The notes: generated by a model from the sequence alone, not told the origin. A DNA stretch of 14,718 bases from JAAZMA01 sp964564325 (GCA_964564325.1 CAZMBD010000059.1:1-14718), one strand, 5' to 3'. Numbered from the stretch's first letter, positions 6,370 through 13,216 are shown. Translations and numbers: made by a program.

Positions 6370-7746
6370 ATGTCACAGAATAAATTAAAAAGAGAATTGA
6401 CTTTTGTTCAAATGATAGCTATAGCTTCAGGTGCAGTAATAGGGGGTTGGCTTGCAGAGGCACCATATTGGTTTTCGGTAACTGGAGCTGGAGGGGCACT
6501 GGTATTTCCTCTATTATCAATTTTATTAATTCCAGTTGGTTTAGCTTTTTCAGAGCTTACTGCAATGTTACCTTTTACTTCATCGGTTGCTGTTTGGACC
6601 ACTAATGCATTTGGTTATACTGCAGGATGGTTTGCTCAATGGATGATGTTTTTAATACAAGTAGTAGAGCCACCCTTGATGGCATTTATATTTATTACGG
6701 CTCTAAACTACTTTGTTCCTATACCACCAAGTATGGCTATATGGATAGCTATAGGAATAGTTTTTCTCTGGTATATACTATCTAATTTTAATATTGGTAT
6801 TACTGGAAAATTATCGACAATCTTTTTCTTCACTATGATTATTATATCTCTCATAGTTTCAATATCTTTTTTTACAAGTGGAAATTGGTCTCTTACAAAT
6901 ATATCTAATTATGGAGGTTGGACTCCGAAGGGTTTTAAAGGGATTTTTATAGCCTTTGCTGTATTTTCGCTAAAATTTATTGGCTTTGAAATGACACCGA
7001 CAATGATTGAAGAGACCAATTTCCCAGCTAAAAAAATGGCTACAGTTATATTATCAGCATTGTTTGTACCAGCACTATTATATTTTATAGTAGTTATGGC
7101 TATGGCAGGATTGGCACCATGGACAGAAATTGCGGGTATGAGTATGCCAGAACCTGAGCTAGTAGTTAAACTTGGATTACCTGGAATGATTGGTATTGCT
7201 GCTATAGCAGCAGGTATTTTACATGCTTTGACTACATTAATGGGTTTTTGGACATCTTCAGCAAGAGTATTATATGGTGCAGGTCAACTAAATCAATTAC
7301 CAGAAGTATTTACTAAATTAAATAAACATGGTCAACCTACAGCTGCAAACTTAGTAGTACTAGCTTTTTCTGTATTCTTCTGTTTGTTTAGTGGCGAAAA
7401 TTGGGTCCAATATATTTATGCAATTTCATCAGTAGCTGCAGGGATAATTTATATTATTACCTGTTTGAATGCAATTGTATTGAGAAAAAAATACCCCAAG
7501 TGGGAAAGACCCTATAAAGCACCTGGTGGTAATGGATTGCTTTTTATAGGGATACTTGTTGGAATATGGATATTAATTGGTTCTATGTTGGAATTAGATA
7601 TAGGTGGCTATATATCATTAGCAATATATATAGGCGTAGGGATACTTTTGAATTTGTTAATGGGTATTCGTAGAAGAAAGGATCCAGAAAAAAATAAGTT
7701 GATTACACTAACTCCAGAAGATAAGGACAGATTTAACACTATTTAA
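6370..7746 (+). CDS. APC-superfamily amino acid permease
   Basis: A 458-residue membrane transporter with about twelve helices, expected to import an amino acid or amine by antiport or proton/sodium symport. Helix 1 carries the broken-helix glycine motif IASGAVIGGWLAEAP (17-31) that binds the substrate backbone in APC transporters, and the family's Y(K/R)AP motif appears as ERPYKAPGG near the C-terminal third. A frame can begin at a GTG at 6361, but that GTG is part of the Shine-Dalgarno AGGAGG (6356-6361), so the ATG at 6370 is the start. The preceding 120 bases hold an ATTTGA/TCAAAT dyad (6328-6346) but no clear promoter or riboswitch. The next gene follows after 42 bases, so permease and acetamidase-family enzyme are probably one operon. 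Substrate cannot be assigned. Confidence 0.85.
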   Translation: MSQNKLKRELTFVQMIAIASGAVIGGWLAEAPYWFSVTGAGGALVFPLLSILLIPVGLAFSELTAMLPFTSSVAVWTTNAFGYTAGWFAQWMMFLIQVVEPPLMAFIFITALNYFVPIPPSMAIWIAIGIVFLWYILSNFNIGITGKLSTIFFFTMIIISLIVSISFFTSGNWSLTNISNYGGWTPKGFKGIFIAFAVFSLKFIGFEMTPTMIEETNFPAKKMATVILSALFVPALLYFIVVMAMAGLAPWTEIAGMSMPEPELVVKLGLPGMIGIAAIAAGILHALTTLMGFWTSSARVLYGAGQLNQLPEVFTKLNKHGQPTAANLVVLAFSVFFCLFSGENWVQYIYAISSVAAGIIYIITCLNAIVLRKKYPKWERPYKAPGGNGLLFIGILVGIWILIGSMLELDIGGYISLAIYIGVGILLNLLMGIRRRKDPEKNKLITLTPEDKDRFNTI

Positions 7747-7788
7747 TATTTTAAATTTAGATTATTAACTCAAATAAGGAGGAATAGA

Positions 7789-8697
7789 ATGAAGGTAATA
7801 TCAAATGATAAAGTTATTTATAAATTTAAACATGAAATGGAATATGTAGAAACAGTAATACCTGGAGAAATAGTAAAGATTAATACAAATGATTGTTGGT
7901 TTCAACAAATTACTACTGAAGATCAAGTAGTAAAGGAAATAAATTATGAAATATTAAATCCAGCTACTGGTCCTCTTTATATTGAGGGAGCAGAGTCAGG
8001 GGATTTATTGAAGGTAAAGATTTTAAATATAGATGTAGCAGATAAAGGTTCTGCTGTAGCAGTACCTAATGAAGGGGTGTTAGGAGATAAAGTAAAAAAT
8101 CCTACAGTAAAAATTATAAATGTTGAAGATAATTATGCTATATTTAATGAACTAAAATTGCCAATAGATCCTATGATAGGTGTAATAGGAGTAGCACCTG
8201 CTAGAGAAGATGGTGAATGGGCAACAGAAAGTCCATGGAAACATGGCGGAAATATGGATACAACAGATATTAAAATTGGCTCTACATTATACCTTCCAGT
8301 TAAGCAAAAGGGTGCTTTATTGGCATTAGGAGATTGTCATGCTATTATGGGTGATGGAGAAATTTGCTTTACTGGTTTAGAAATACCAGCTGTTGTTACT
8401 CTTCAAATAGATTTGATTAAAAATAAAACTGTGAGATGGCCTTTAGTTGAGACAAAAGAGCATACAATGGTTATAGCTTCTGGTGATAACTTAGAAGAGG
8501 CAATTTACGAAGCTAGCAACCAGGCAGTAGACTATATTAAAAATAGTTTAAATATAGGATGGGAAGAAGCTTATATTTTGGCAAGTTTATCTGTAGATTT
8601 AAAAATATCCCAAGTTGTAGATCCAAAGGCAACTGTAAGAGCAACAATACCAAAGCATGTGGCAAGTACTAAAAAAATAATTGATACTTTAGTTTAA
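7789..8697 (+). CDS. Acetamidase/formamidase family protein (FmdA_AmdA)
   Basis: A 302-residue cytoplasmic protein of the FmdA/AmdA family, whose studied members hydrolyse formamide or acetamide to the acid and ammonia. Family landmarks are visible in order: NPATGPLYIEGAESGDLLKV (57-76), GVIGVAPA (131-138), HGGNMDT (152-158), and ALGDCHAIMGDGEICFTGLE (179-198). The length is shorter than the roughly 400-residue methylotroph formamidases and matches the clostridial/Thermotoga subgroup of about 300 residues, whose substrate is not established. AAGGAGG lies seven bases before the ATG. Coupling to an amino acid permease suggests that the permease brings in an amide or N-acyl amino compound which this enzyme deamidates; this is inference. 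Transcription ends at the hairpin at 8736-8769. Confidence 0.82.
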   Translation: MKVISNDKVIYKFKHEMEYVETVIPGEIVKINTNDCWFQQITTEDQVVKEINYEILNPATGPLYIEGAESGDLLKVKILNIDVADKGSAVAVPNEGVLGDKVKNPTVKIINVEDNYAIFNELKLPIDPMIGVIGVAPAREDGEWATESPWKHGGNMDTTDIKIGSTLYLPVKQKGALLALGDCHAIMGDGEICFTGLEIPAVVTLQIDLIKNKTVRWPLVETKEHTMVIASGDNLEEAIYEASNQAVDYIKNSLNIGWEEAYILASLSVDLKISQVVDPKATVRATIPKHVASTKKIIDTLV

Positions 8698-8735
8698 GCA
8701 CAAATTATGTATAAAGAGAGATAATATATTAATGT

Positions 8736-8769
8736 AATAAATAAAGCCCAGTCTTGGGCTTTATTTATT
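8736..8769. terminator. Bidirectional terminator between the acetamidase-family and TIM-barrel genes
   Basis: A perfect 15-bp stem (8736-8750 / 8755-8769) with a GTCT loop and AT-rich outer arms that give U-rich tails in both directions. It lies between convergent genes, and the stop codon of the minus-strand gene (8761-8763) is inside the 3' arm. Its central 28 bases are identical to the terminator at 6221-6248. Confidence 0.88.
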
Positions 8770-9444
8770 TGTCTGATTTTGTCTATATTGATCCATAACT
8801 CCTGCGAATATTTTTGCTGAAGAAGGTGGTGTATAGGTAATAGAATTAGCTCCAGCTTGGATGGTTTCTAGTATAGATTCATCAGTAGGTCCGCCAGTTG
8901 CAATTATAGGTAATTCTTTTCCATATTCATCACGGATTTTTCTTACAATATTAGCAGTATTGGGTCCTCCTGAAATATTTAAGATTTTAGCACCTGCATC
9001 TAATTTCCCTTTGTAATCATCGTATTCAGAGACTACTGTAGCGATAACCGGTATATCAATTCTTTTGCTCATTTTGCTAATTACTTCATTTGCAGTAGGA
9101 GCATTTACTACTACACCATAAGCTCCCATTAATTCTGCTTGTAGGGCAATATCTATGGAACGTCTTCCAGTAGTAATACCTCCTCCTACACCTGCGAATA
9201 CTGGTACTGGGGCTACTTCTAATATAGCTTGAGTAATAGCTAATTGTGGTGTAAAAGGATAAACTGCAATTATAGAATTGGCATTTGTATTTTTAATAAT
9301 GGCTACATCTGTGGAGAACAATAGGGATTTGATTCTAGTTCCTAGAATTTTTATTCCAGATGCTTTATAGATTGCTGGAGGAACTTCTATTATTCTAGAA
9401 CGTAATTGAGTCTTAACTTCTGGTATATATTTTTCTTTTTCCAT
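8761..9444 (-). CDS. Uncharacterised TIM-barrel protein with phosphate-binding motifs
   Basis: A 227-residue soluble protein with alternating hydrophobic strands and helices of a (beta/alpha)8 barrel. Strand ends are AIIKN (48-52), VYPFTPQ (61-67), VFAGVGGGITTG (82-93), VVVNAPT (111-117), VIATVVSEYDD (133-143), ILNISGG (154-160), IIATGG (180-185) and ITYTPPS (202-208). The glycine pairs after the last strands resemble the phosphate-binding site of NanE, ThiE, HisA and nitronate monooxygenase/GMP reductase barrels, but I recognise no catalytic signature of any of these. I therefore give no enzymatic name. The start is supported by AGGAGG ten bases upstream. It is a single gene, convergent with the FmdA-family gene and divergent from the DUF1538 operon. 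Earlier database names of the 'hydrolase' or 'beta/alpha barrel' type would not add information. Confidence 0.65.
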   Translation of the reverse strand: MEKEKYIPEVKTQLRSRIIEVPPAIYKASGIKILGTRIKSLLFSTDVAIIKNTNANSIIAVYPFTPQLAITQAILEVAPVPVFAGVGGGITTGRRSIDIALQAELMGAYGVVVNAPTANEVISKMSKRIDIPVIATVVSEYDDYKGKLDAGAKILNISGGPNTANIVRKIRDEYGKELPIIATGGPTDESILETIQAGANSITYTPPSSAKIFAGVMDQYRQNQTNK

Positions 9445-9487
9445 TTCTAATCCTCCTTTGCTAAAAAATTAATAAAGTTTTATCAAT

Positions 9488-9516
9488 TATATATACCCTG
9501 TTGTATGTATATGTAA
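9488..9516 (-). promoter_or_regulatory. Possible promoter of the TIM-barrel gene
   Basis: On the minus strand, TTACAT (plus-strand 9511-9516) is followed after 17 bases by TATATA (9488-9493), with an overlapping TATAAT at 9486-9491. The position, about 45 bases before the ATG, is suitable, but the surroundings are very AT-rich. Confidence 0.35.
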
Positions 9517-9585
9517 CATAAATTTGCTATTTATTTTATATGTTTTTAATTTTAAGTAAAAACTGAAATAAGCACTTAGGAATCC

Positions 9586-9614
9586 TTCACTATCTAGTAT
9601 ATCTATAGTATAAT
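9586..9614 (+). promoter_or_regulatory. Promoter of the DUF1538 / P-II operon
   Basis: TTCACT (9586-9591) is followed after exactly 17 bases by a perfect TATAAT (9609-9614). Transcription would start near 9621, leaving a leader of about 44 bases with no obvious riboswitch fold. Confidence 0.55.
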
Positions 9615-9664
9615 AAGATTATTAACGAATTTTATTTATATTATTTAAGCAAGGGGGACATAAT

Positions 9665-10366
9665 ATGAGGGGCTTGGAGAATTTGGGAGCATTGTGGGAG
9701 ACTCTAAGAAGTATTCTCCCGTTAACGGCTGTGCTTGCTTTTTTTCAAATAGTAGTACTTAGAAAACCTATTGCAAATCTAAAGCAATTCATTATAGGTT
9801 TTCTACTTAGTGTATTTGGATTACATTTCTTTTTAAAAGGTGTTTCTATGAGCCTTTTTCCATTGGGAGATTCAGTTGGACAAAATTTAGTGGTTCTAGA
9901 GAGAAAGTGGTTAATAATTTTAGTGGCTTTTGTAATTGGATATTTTGGGACATTAGTAGAACCAGCATTAAAGGCATTAGCTTTAGAAGTAGAAGAAATA
10001 TCAGTAGGAGCCATACCACATAGGGTATTAATTCATGCAGTTGCTGTAGGCTTTGGCATGGGAATGTCCATAGGAATATTTAAAATTTTAAATGATATTT
10101 CATACATAAAAATAATAATTCCATTACTTATTATAATAATTGTATTGATTCTATTAACACCAGAGGAATTTGTGGCTATTGCTATGGACTCTGCTAGTGC
10201 AACAACCGGGCCTGTAAATATTCCATTAAATATGGCATTGGCCATAGGATTGACTAAAATTATAGAAAATATAGACCCGTTATTGGCAGGGTTTGGAATT
10301 GTAGGTCTTACTTCAATAGGTGCTGTAATTTCTGTATTAACATTAGGCATATTGTCTAAGATATAA
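9665..10366 (+). CDS. DUF1538 integral membrane protein
   Basis: A 233-residue protein with about six to seven membrane segments, covering one complete DUF1538 domain. It contains TLVEPALKALA (96-106) after the third segment, GFGMGMSIGIFKIL (129-142), DSASATTGPVNIPLNMALAIGL (175-196) and GFGIVGLTSIGAVISVLTLGIL (209-230), all characteristic of the family. In many bacteria two DUF1538 domains are fused or encoded by tandem genes; from memory, such a pair from a halophile (UmpA/UmpB) was reported as a cation/proton antiporter. Here only a single copy is present, possibly working as a homodimer. AAGGGGG at 9651-9657 is the ribosome binding site. The P-II-like gene follows after 12 bases, pointing to direct control of the transporter by that protein, as AmtB is controlled by GlnK. 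Substrate is inferred to be an ion but not shown. Confidence 0.8.
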   Translation: MRGLENLGALWETLRSILPLTAVLAFFQIVVLRKPIANLKQFIIGFLLSVFGLHFFLKGVSMSLFPLGDSVGQNLVVLERKWLIILVAFVIGYFGTLVEPALKALALEVEEISVGAIPHRVLIHAVAVGFGMGMSIGIFKILNDISYIKIIIPLLIIIIVLILLTPEEFVAIAMDSASATTGPVNIPLNMALAIGLTKIIENIDPLLAGFGIVGLTSIGAVISVLTLGILSKI

Positions 10367-10378
10367 GGAGGGGAAAAT

Positions 10379-10705
10379 ATGGATGAAATTAAATGTATAA
10401 TTGCCATTGTAGAAAGGGGAAAGGCAGATAAAATTGTAAATCATGCTAAAAAAGTAGGTGCTAAAGGTGCAACTATTATTTATGGCAGAGGAACTGGACA
10501 AACTGAGGCTTTAAAATTTTTCAATATCTATATTGAAGCATCAAAAGAAATTATAATAATACTTAGTGAAGAAGAAAATTACAAACCAATATATGAGGCA
10601 ATTATAAAGGCAGGTAGATTAGAAGAACCAGGTACAGGCATTGTGTTTACACTACCTGCATCTAATTTAGTAGGATTACATCATAGACAGCAAATTAAAA
10701 AATAA
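10379..10705 (+). CDS. P-II family signalling protein associated with DUF1538
   Basis: A 108-residue ferredoxin-like trimeric P-II-type protein. The first strand CIIAIVERGKADKIVNHAKK and GAKGATIIYGRGTG (27-40) match the GlnB N-terminal half, and LEEPGTGIVFTLPASNLVGL (81-100) corresponds to the nucleotide-binding B-loop and C-terminal region. The T-loop is about four residues shorter than in E. coli GlnB and reads TEALKFFN where GlnB has TELYRG, so the uridylylated Tyr51 is missing. It should therefore act by nucleotide or metabolite binding rather than classical uridylylation. The gene is translationally close to the DUF1538 gene (AAGGAGGGG just before the ATG) and is followed by a terminator. 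The likely target is the DUF1538 membrane protein. Distance from GlnB makes ammonium-transporter control unlikely. Confidence 0.8.
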   Translation: MDEIKCIIAIVERGKADKIVNHAKKVGAKGATIIYGRGTGQTEALKFFNIYIEASKEIIIILSEEENYKPIYEAIIKAGRLEEPGTGIVFTLPASNLVGLHHRQQIKK

Positions 10706-10736
10706 AGAGCCTAGCTTTAAGCTGGACTCTTTTTTT
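10706..10736. terminator. Terminator between the P-II gene and the thioredoxin-reductase-like gene
   Basis: An 11-bp stem (10706-10716 / 10720-10730) with one C-A mismatch and one G-T pair, followed by seven Ts on the plus strand; the minus-strand read gives TTTATTTTTT after the stem. It can serve both convergent operons. Confidence 0.75.
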
Positions 10737-10742
10737 GTGAAT

Positions 10743-11690
10743 TTATTCTAAACTATTTATATAATTTTCTGCTGAAATAGCTGCAATAGCTCCATCAGCG
10801 GCAGCAGTTACTACTTGTCTTAAAGATTTCGCTCTACAATCTCCTGCGGCTAATACTCCAGGTATATTTGTTTCCATGTCTTCGTTTGTTTTAATAAATC
10901 CATTTTCTAGTTCGATTTTACCATCAAATATATGTGTTACAGGATCTAATCCTACATATGGGAAGATGATAAAGTTTTTTTCTCCTTCTCGAGGAGTAAT
11001 AGTAGTTCTTTCTTTAGTTTTAACATTTTCAACTACCATAAATTCTACACAATCTGTTCCATTTATTTTTTTAACTACTGTATCCCACATAAAATCTAAT
11101 TTATCACATTTAAATGCTTTCTCTTGAATGGATTTGGCGGCTCGCAGTTCATCTCTTCTATGAATAATAGTTACTTTATCTGCAAATTTTGTTAAGTACA
11201 TAGCTTCTTCAACTGCAGAATCTCCGCCGCCTACTACATATACTTCCTTACCTATACAAAGATTGGCATCACAAGTAGAACAGAAGGATATACCTTTACC
11301 TATTAATTCGGCTTCTCCTTCACAGCCTATAGGTCTAGGTTTAACACCTGTAGCTATAATTACTGCCTTTGTATGATATATATTTCTAAAGGTTTCTACA
11401 ATTTTTTCATCTTGAGAGAAATCTACTCCTTTTACATTGGTAAATTTAAAATCTATACCATATTTTTTGGCCTGATCGTAGAACAAATTCATCAATTCTT
11501 CGCCACCTACTCCATTTGGGAAACCAGGGTAATTTTCTAAATCTTGAGTAGATGTAATAAGTCCACCAACTAATCCTTGTTCTATAATAATAGTTTTGAG
11601 TCTAGATCTACCACAATATATTCCAGCTGTAAGACCTGCAGAGCCGCCTCCGATTATTACTACATCATAATTTTCATGCTTTTTTGCCAT
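10743..11690 (-). CDS. Thioredoxin-reductase-like NADPH flavoprotein
   Basis: A 315-residue cytoplasmic flavoenzyme of the low-molecular-weight thioredoxin reductase family. Motifs in order: FAD-binding GGGSAG (14-19), IIATGVKPRP (111-120), redox pair CSTC (Cys137, Cys140) followed by Asp141, NADPH-binding GGGDSA (154-159), HRRDELRA (177-184), and the C-terminal FAD motif GVLAAGDCR (278-286). The redox pair is CSTC rather than the common CATC. No thioredoxin gene is beside it. It is the last gene of a minus-strand operon, ten bases after YeeE/YedE half B, whose stop codon overlaps its AGGAGG. Context suggests it reduces the TusA protein, its persulfide, or the disulfide left when the imported sulfur compound is cleaved. 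Ordinary thioredoxin reductase is the alternative. Confidence 0.85.
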   Translation of the reverse strand: MAKKHENYDVVIIGGGSAGLTAGIYCGRSRLKTIIIEQGLVGGLITSTQDLENYPGFPNGVGGEELMNLFYDQAKKYGIDFKFTNVKGVDFSQDEKIVETFRNIYHTKAVIIATGVKPRPIGCEGEAELIGKGISFCSTCDANLCIGKEVYVVGGGDSAVEEAMYLTKFADKVTIIHRRDELRAAKSIQEKAFKCDKLDFMWDTVVKKINGTDCVEFMVVENVKTKERTTITPREGEKNFIIFPYVGLDPVTHIFDGKIELENGFIKTNEDMETNIPGVLAAGDCRAKSLRQVVTAAADGAIAAISAENYINSLE

Positions 11691-11700
11691 ATTAATCCTC

Positions 11701-12231
11701 CTAGATGAAAAACTTAACTAATAATTTGCTACCTGTCCATGCTCCTAAGAATATAAATACAAGATATTCCCATCCATGAAGAGACATAGAAGCTACTCCA
11801 CTAAACAAAGCACCTATATTACAACCAAAGGCTATTCTAGCACCATATCCCATTAAAAGTCCACCTAATATAGCGGCTACAACTTGTTTACCGGATTTAA
11901 TCTTTTTAATCTTAAATTCTGATGCTAATAGTGTAGCTAACAGTGCCCCTACAATTATACCTATATTTCTCATTGAAGCAGCATGAGCAGAAAAACCGTT
12001 AGCTAAAGTTTCGCCAGCCCCACCTTGGAAAAATGCCCAAGTTTCAGGATGTCCACCTAATGCTTGAAATATCCAAGCTCCCCAGTAGATAAAGACACCA
12101 GTAACACCCCAAGGACTTCCACTTGCTGCAAATAAAGCGATATTCAGTATAGCCAATATAACTGCACCTGTTATATAAGACCAAGGTTCTTTTAAAAATT
12201 TATTATAATAAGGACTATCTTTAATTCCCAT
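11701..12231 (-). CDS. YeeE/YedE (Sulf_transp) transporter, half B
   Basis: A 176-residue membrane protein with about five hydrophobic segments, equal to half of a YeeE/YedE transporter. It starts with the family's PWSYITGA (16-23) and continues through SPWGVTGVFIYWGAWIF (39-55). The decisive motif is RIAFGCNIGALFSGV (132-146) with Cys137 in a short membrane re-entry, matching the second GC-motif half of thiosulfate transporter TsuA/YeeE, whose cysteines guide thiosulfate through the pore. Half A is encoded upstream on the other side of tusA, so together they would form one pore. AGGAGG lies eight bases before the ATG. Thiosulfate is the likely cargo; other sulfur or selenium oxyanions cannot be excluded. 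Confidence 0.82.
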   Translation of the reverse strand: MGIKDSPYYNKFLKEPWSYITGAVILAILNIALFAASGSPWGVTGVFIYWGAWIFQALGGHPETWAFFQGGAGETLANGFSAHAASMRNIGIIVGALLATLLASEFKIKKIKSGKQVVAAILGGLLMGYGARIAFGCNIGALFSGVASMSLHGWEYLVFIFLGAWTGSKLLVKFFI

Positions 12232-12277
12232 ATGCTACCCTCCTTTATTCCTAGTATTTATAGAAATATAAATCTCA

Positions 12278-12508
12278 TTATTTAGTTTTTTCTACGTAAA
12301 TTTCCCATTCGCCATCATCAATTTCTTCAACTTCACAGTTATATTCCTCTTTTCTTGCCCATTCAGGAATATTTTTTATTGCGCAGCTATGGTCTACTTC
12401 AATTATTAATGTATCTCCAACTTCAATGTTCTTAATTTTCTTTTGAGCTTTAATTAAAGGTACTGGACATGCTTCACCTAAACAATCTAATCTAATATCT
12501 TTTGCCAT
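12278..12508 (-). CDS. TusA/SirA-family sulfur carrier (TsuB/YeeD-like), copy 1
   Basis: A 76-residue sulfur carrier. LDCLGEACPVPLIK (7-20) holds the family CPxP motif; Cys14 would carry the persulfide, while Cys9 and Cys42 (in VDHSCAIKNI) are additional thiols. The second half, IPEWARKEEYNCEVEEIDDGEWEIYVEK, resembles E. coli YeeD, the partner of the thiosulfate transporter YeeE, more than TusA of tRNA thiolation. It lies between the two halves of a YeeE/YedE transporter (21 and 46 bases away), which supports a role in accepting or cleaving the imported sulfur compound at the inner mouth of the pore. AGGGGG upstream sets the start. YedF of selenium metabolism is a related alternative. Confidence 0.88.
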   Translation of the reverse strand: MAKDIRLDCLGEACPVPLIKAQKKIKNIEVGDTLIIEVDHSCAIKNIPEWARKEEYNCEVEEIDDGEWEIYVEKTK

Positions 12509-12529
12509 TATAAATTCCCCCTTGATTTT

Positions 12530-13171
12530 TTAATTACTTTTCTTTCCATACCAATCTGCTAAAATATATAAGCCAAGCAATAGGCCAAATTGTACAACTA
12601 AAGCTGGAAACCAACCTATAGCATCGGGTAAGAACAATGCTTTTCCTTTGTTCATGAAATTAGTTCTCCAGAACTCAATATGCTTAACACCCCATAAAGA
12701 ACCTATAACGAAGAAAACTAATGCTAACAATTGCATCAAGAAACCTTCCCCAACTCTCATTAAGGTTCCTGAAGCACAACCTCCTGCGATAACCATTCCT
12801 ATACCAAACATAAAGGCTCCTATTGCTACGTGAATTCCTGCTGGATTAATATTTCCAGGTATTTCTTCACCTTGTAGGAAAGCATTATATTGTATACCAG
12901 CAAAACCTACTGTTGCAATAGCGATAGTTATGATTACTGCTTTTGTCAGATTTGTTCCTCCAGTTAATACAGGGTCTCTTAAAGAAGCTGTAAAACAAAA
13001 TCTGGAACTTCTAAGAGTAAAGCCAAAGAGTATTCCAAACATCCAAGACATAGGATGCTTTGGACCTAAAGTTCTAAGTGAATATCCTATTATAATGATT
13101 AGGACCAATAAGGCTATACCAAAAGGTATTTGATTCACTCTTTTTTTCTTCTTTCTTTTAGTAGTATCCAT
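12530..13171 (-). CDS. YeeE/YedE (Sulf_transp) transporter, half A
   Basis: A 213-residue membrane protein with about five hydrophobic segments, the first half of a split YeeE/YedE transporter. A basic N-terminus (KRKKKKR, 5-11) precedes the first helix and should face the cytoplasm. LRSSRFCFTASLRDP (53-67) carries Cys59, and MVIAGGCASGTLMRVGEG (126-143) carries Cys132 in the family's GGCxxG motif, matching the N-terminal pore cysteines of TsuA. With half B (176 residues) the sum is 389, close to a full-length YeeE/YedE protein. It is the first gene of the four-gene operon; AGGGGGTG precedes the ATG. The promoter and the divergent LysR gene lie upstream. Transport of thiosulfate or a related oxyanion is inferred from the family. 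Confidence 0.83.
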   Translation of the reverse strand: MDTTKRKKKKRVNQIPFGIALLVLIIIIGYSLRTLGPKHPMSWMFGILFGFTLRSSRFCFTASLRDPVLTGGTNLTKAVIITIAIATVGFAGIQYNAFLQGEEIPGNINPAGIHVAIGAFMFGIGMVIAGGCASGTLMRVGEGFLMQLLALVFFVIGSLWGVKHIEFWRTNFMNKGKALFLPDAIGWFPALVVQFGLLLGLYILADWYGKKSN

Positions 13172-13216
13172 TTATTCACCCCCTAACATTGATAAAAATT
13201 TGTTAAAGAAAGTACT

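Noticed and set aside
6408..6602. Open frame on the minus strand, antisense to the start of the APC permease gene
   Set aside because: Low-complexity, Ala/Pro/Thr-rich translation typical of an antisense frame to a membrane protein; no ribosome binding site or family match.
9745..10407. Two minus-strand open frames (9745-10014 and 10033-10407) antisense to the DUF1538 gene
   Set aside because: They mirror the DUF1538 coding region, whose protein matches a known family; the antisense translations resemble nothing and lack start signals.
10876..11127. Plus-strand open frame inside the thioredoxin-reductase-like gene
   Set aside because: Antisense to a well-supported flavoprotein with intact motifs; no ribosome binding site.
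12231..12530. YeeE/YedE halves as products of a frameshifted or broken full-length gene
   Set aside because: Each half has its own ribosome binding site, start and complete motif, and an intact TusA gene lies between them, so this is an organised split and not a pseudogene.
12648..13133. Two plus-strand open frames (12648-12833 and 12930-13133) inside YeeE/YedE half A
   Set aside because: Antisense shadows of a conserved transporter gene, without start signals or recognisable domains.
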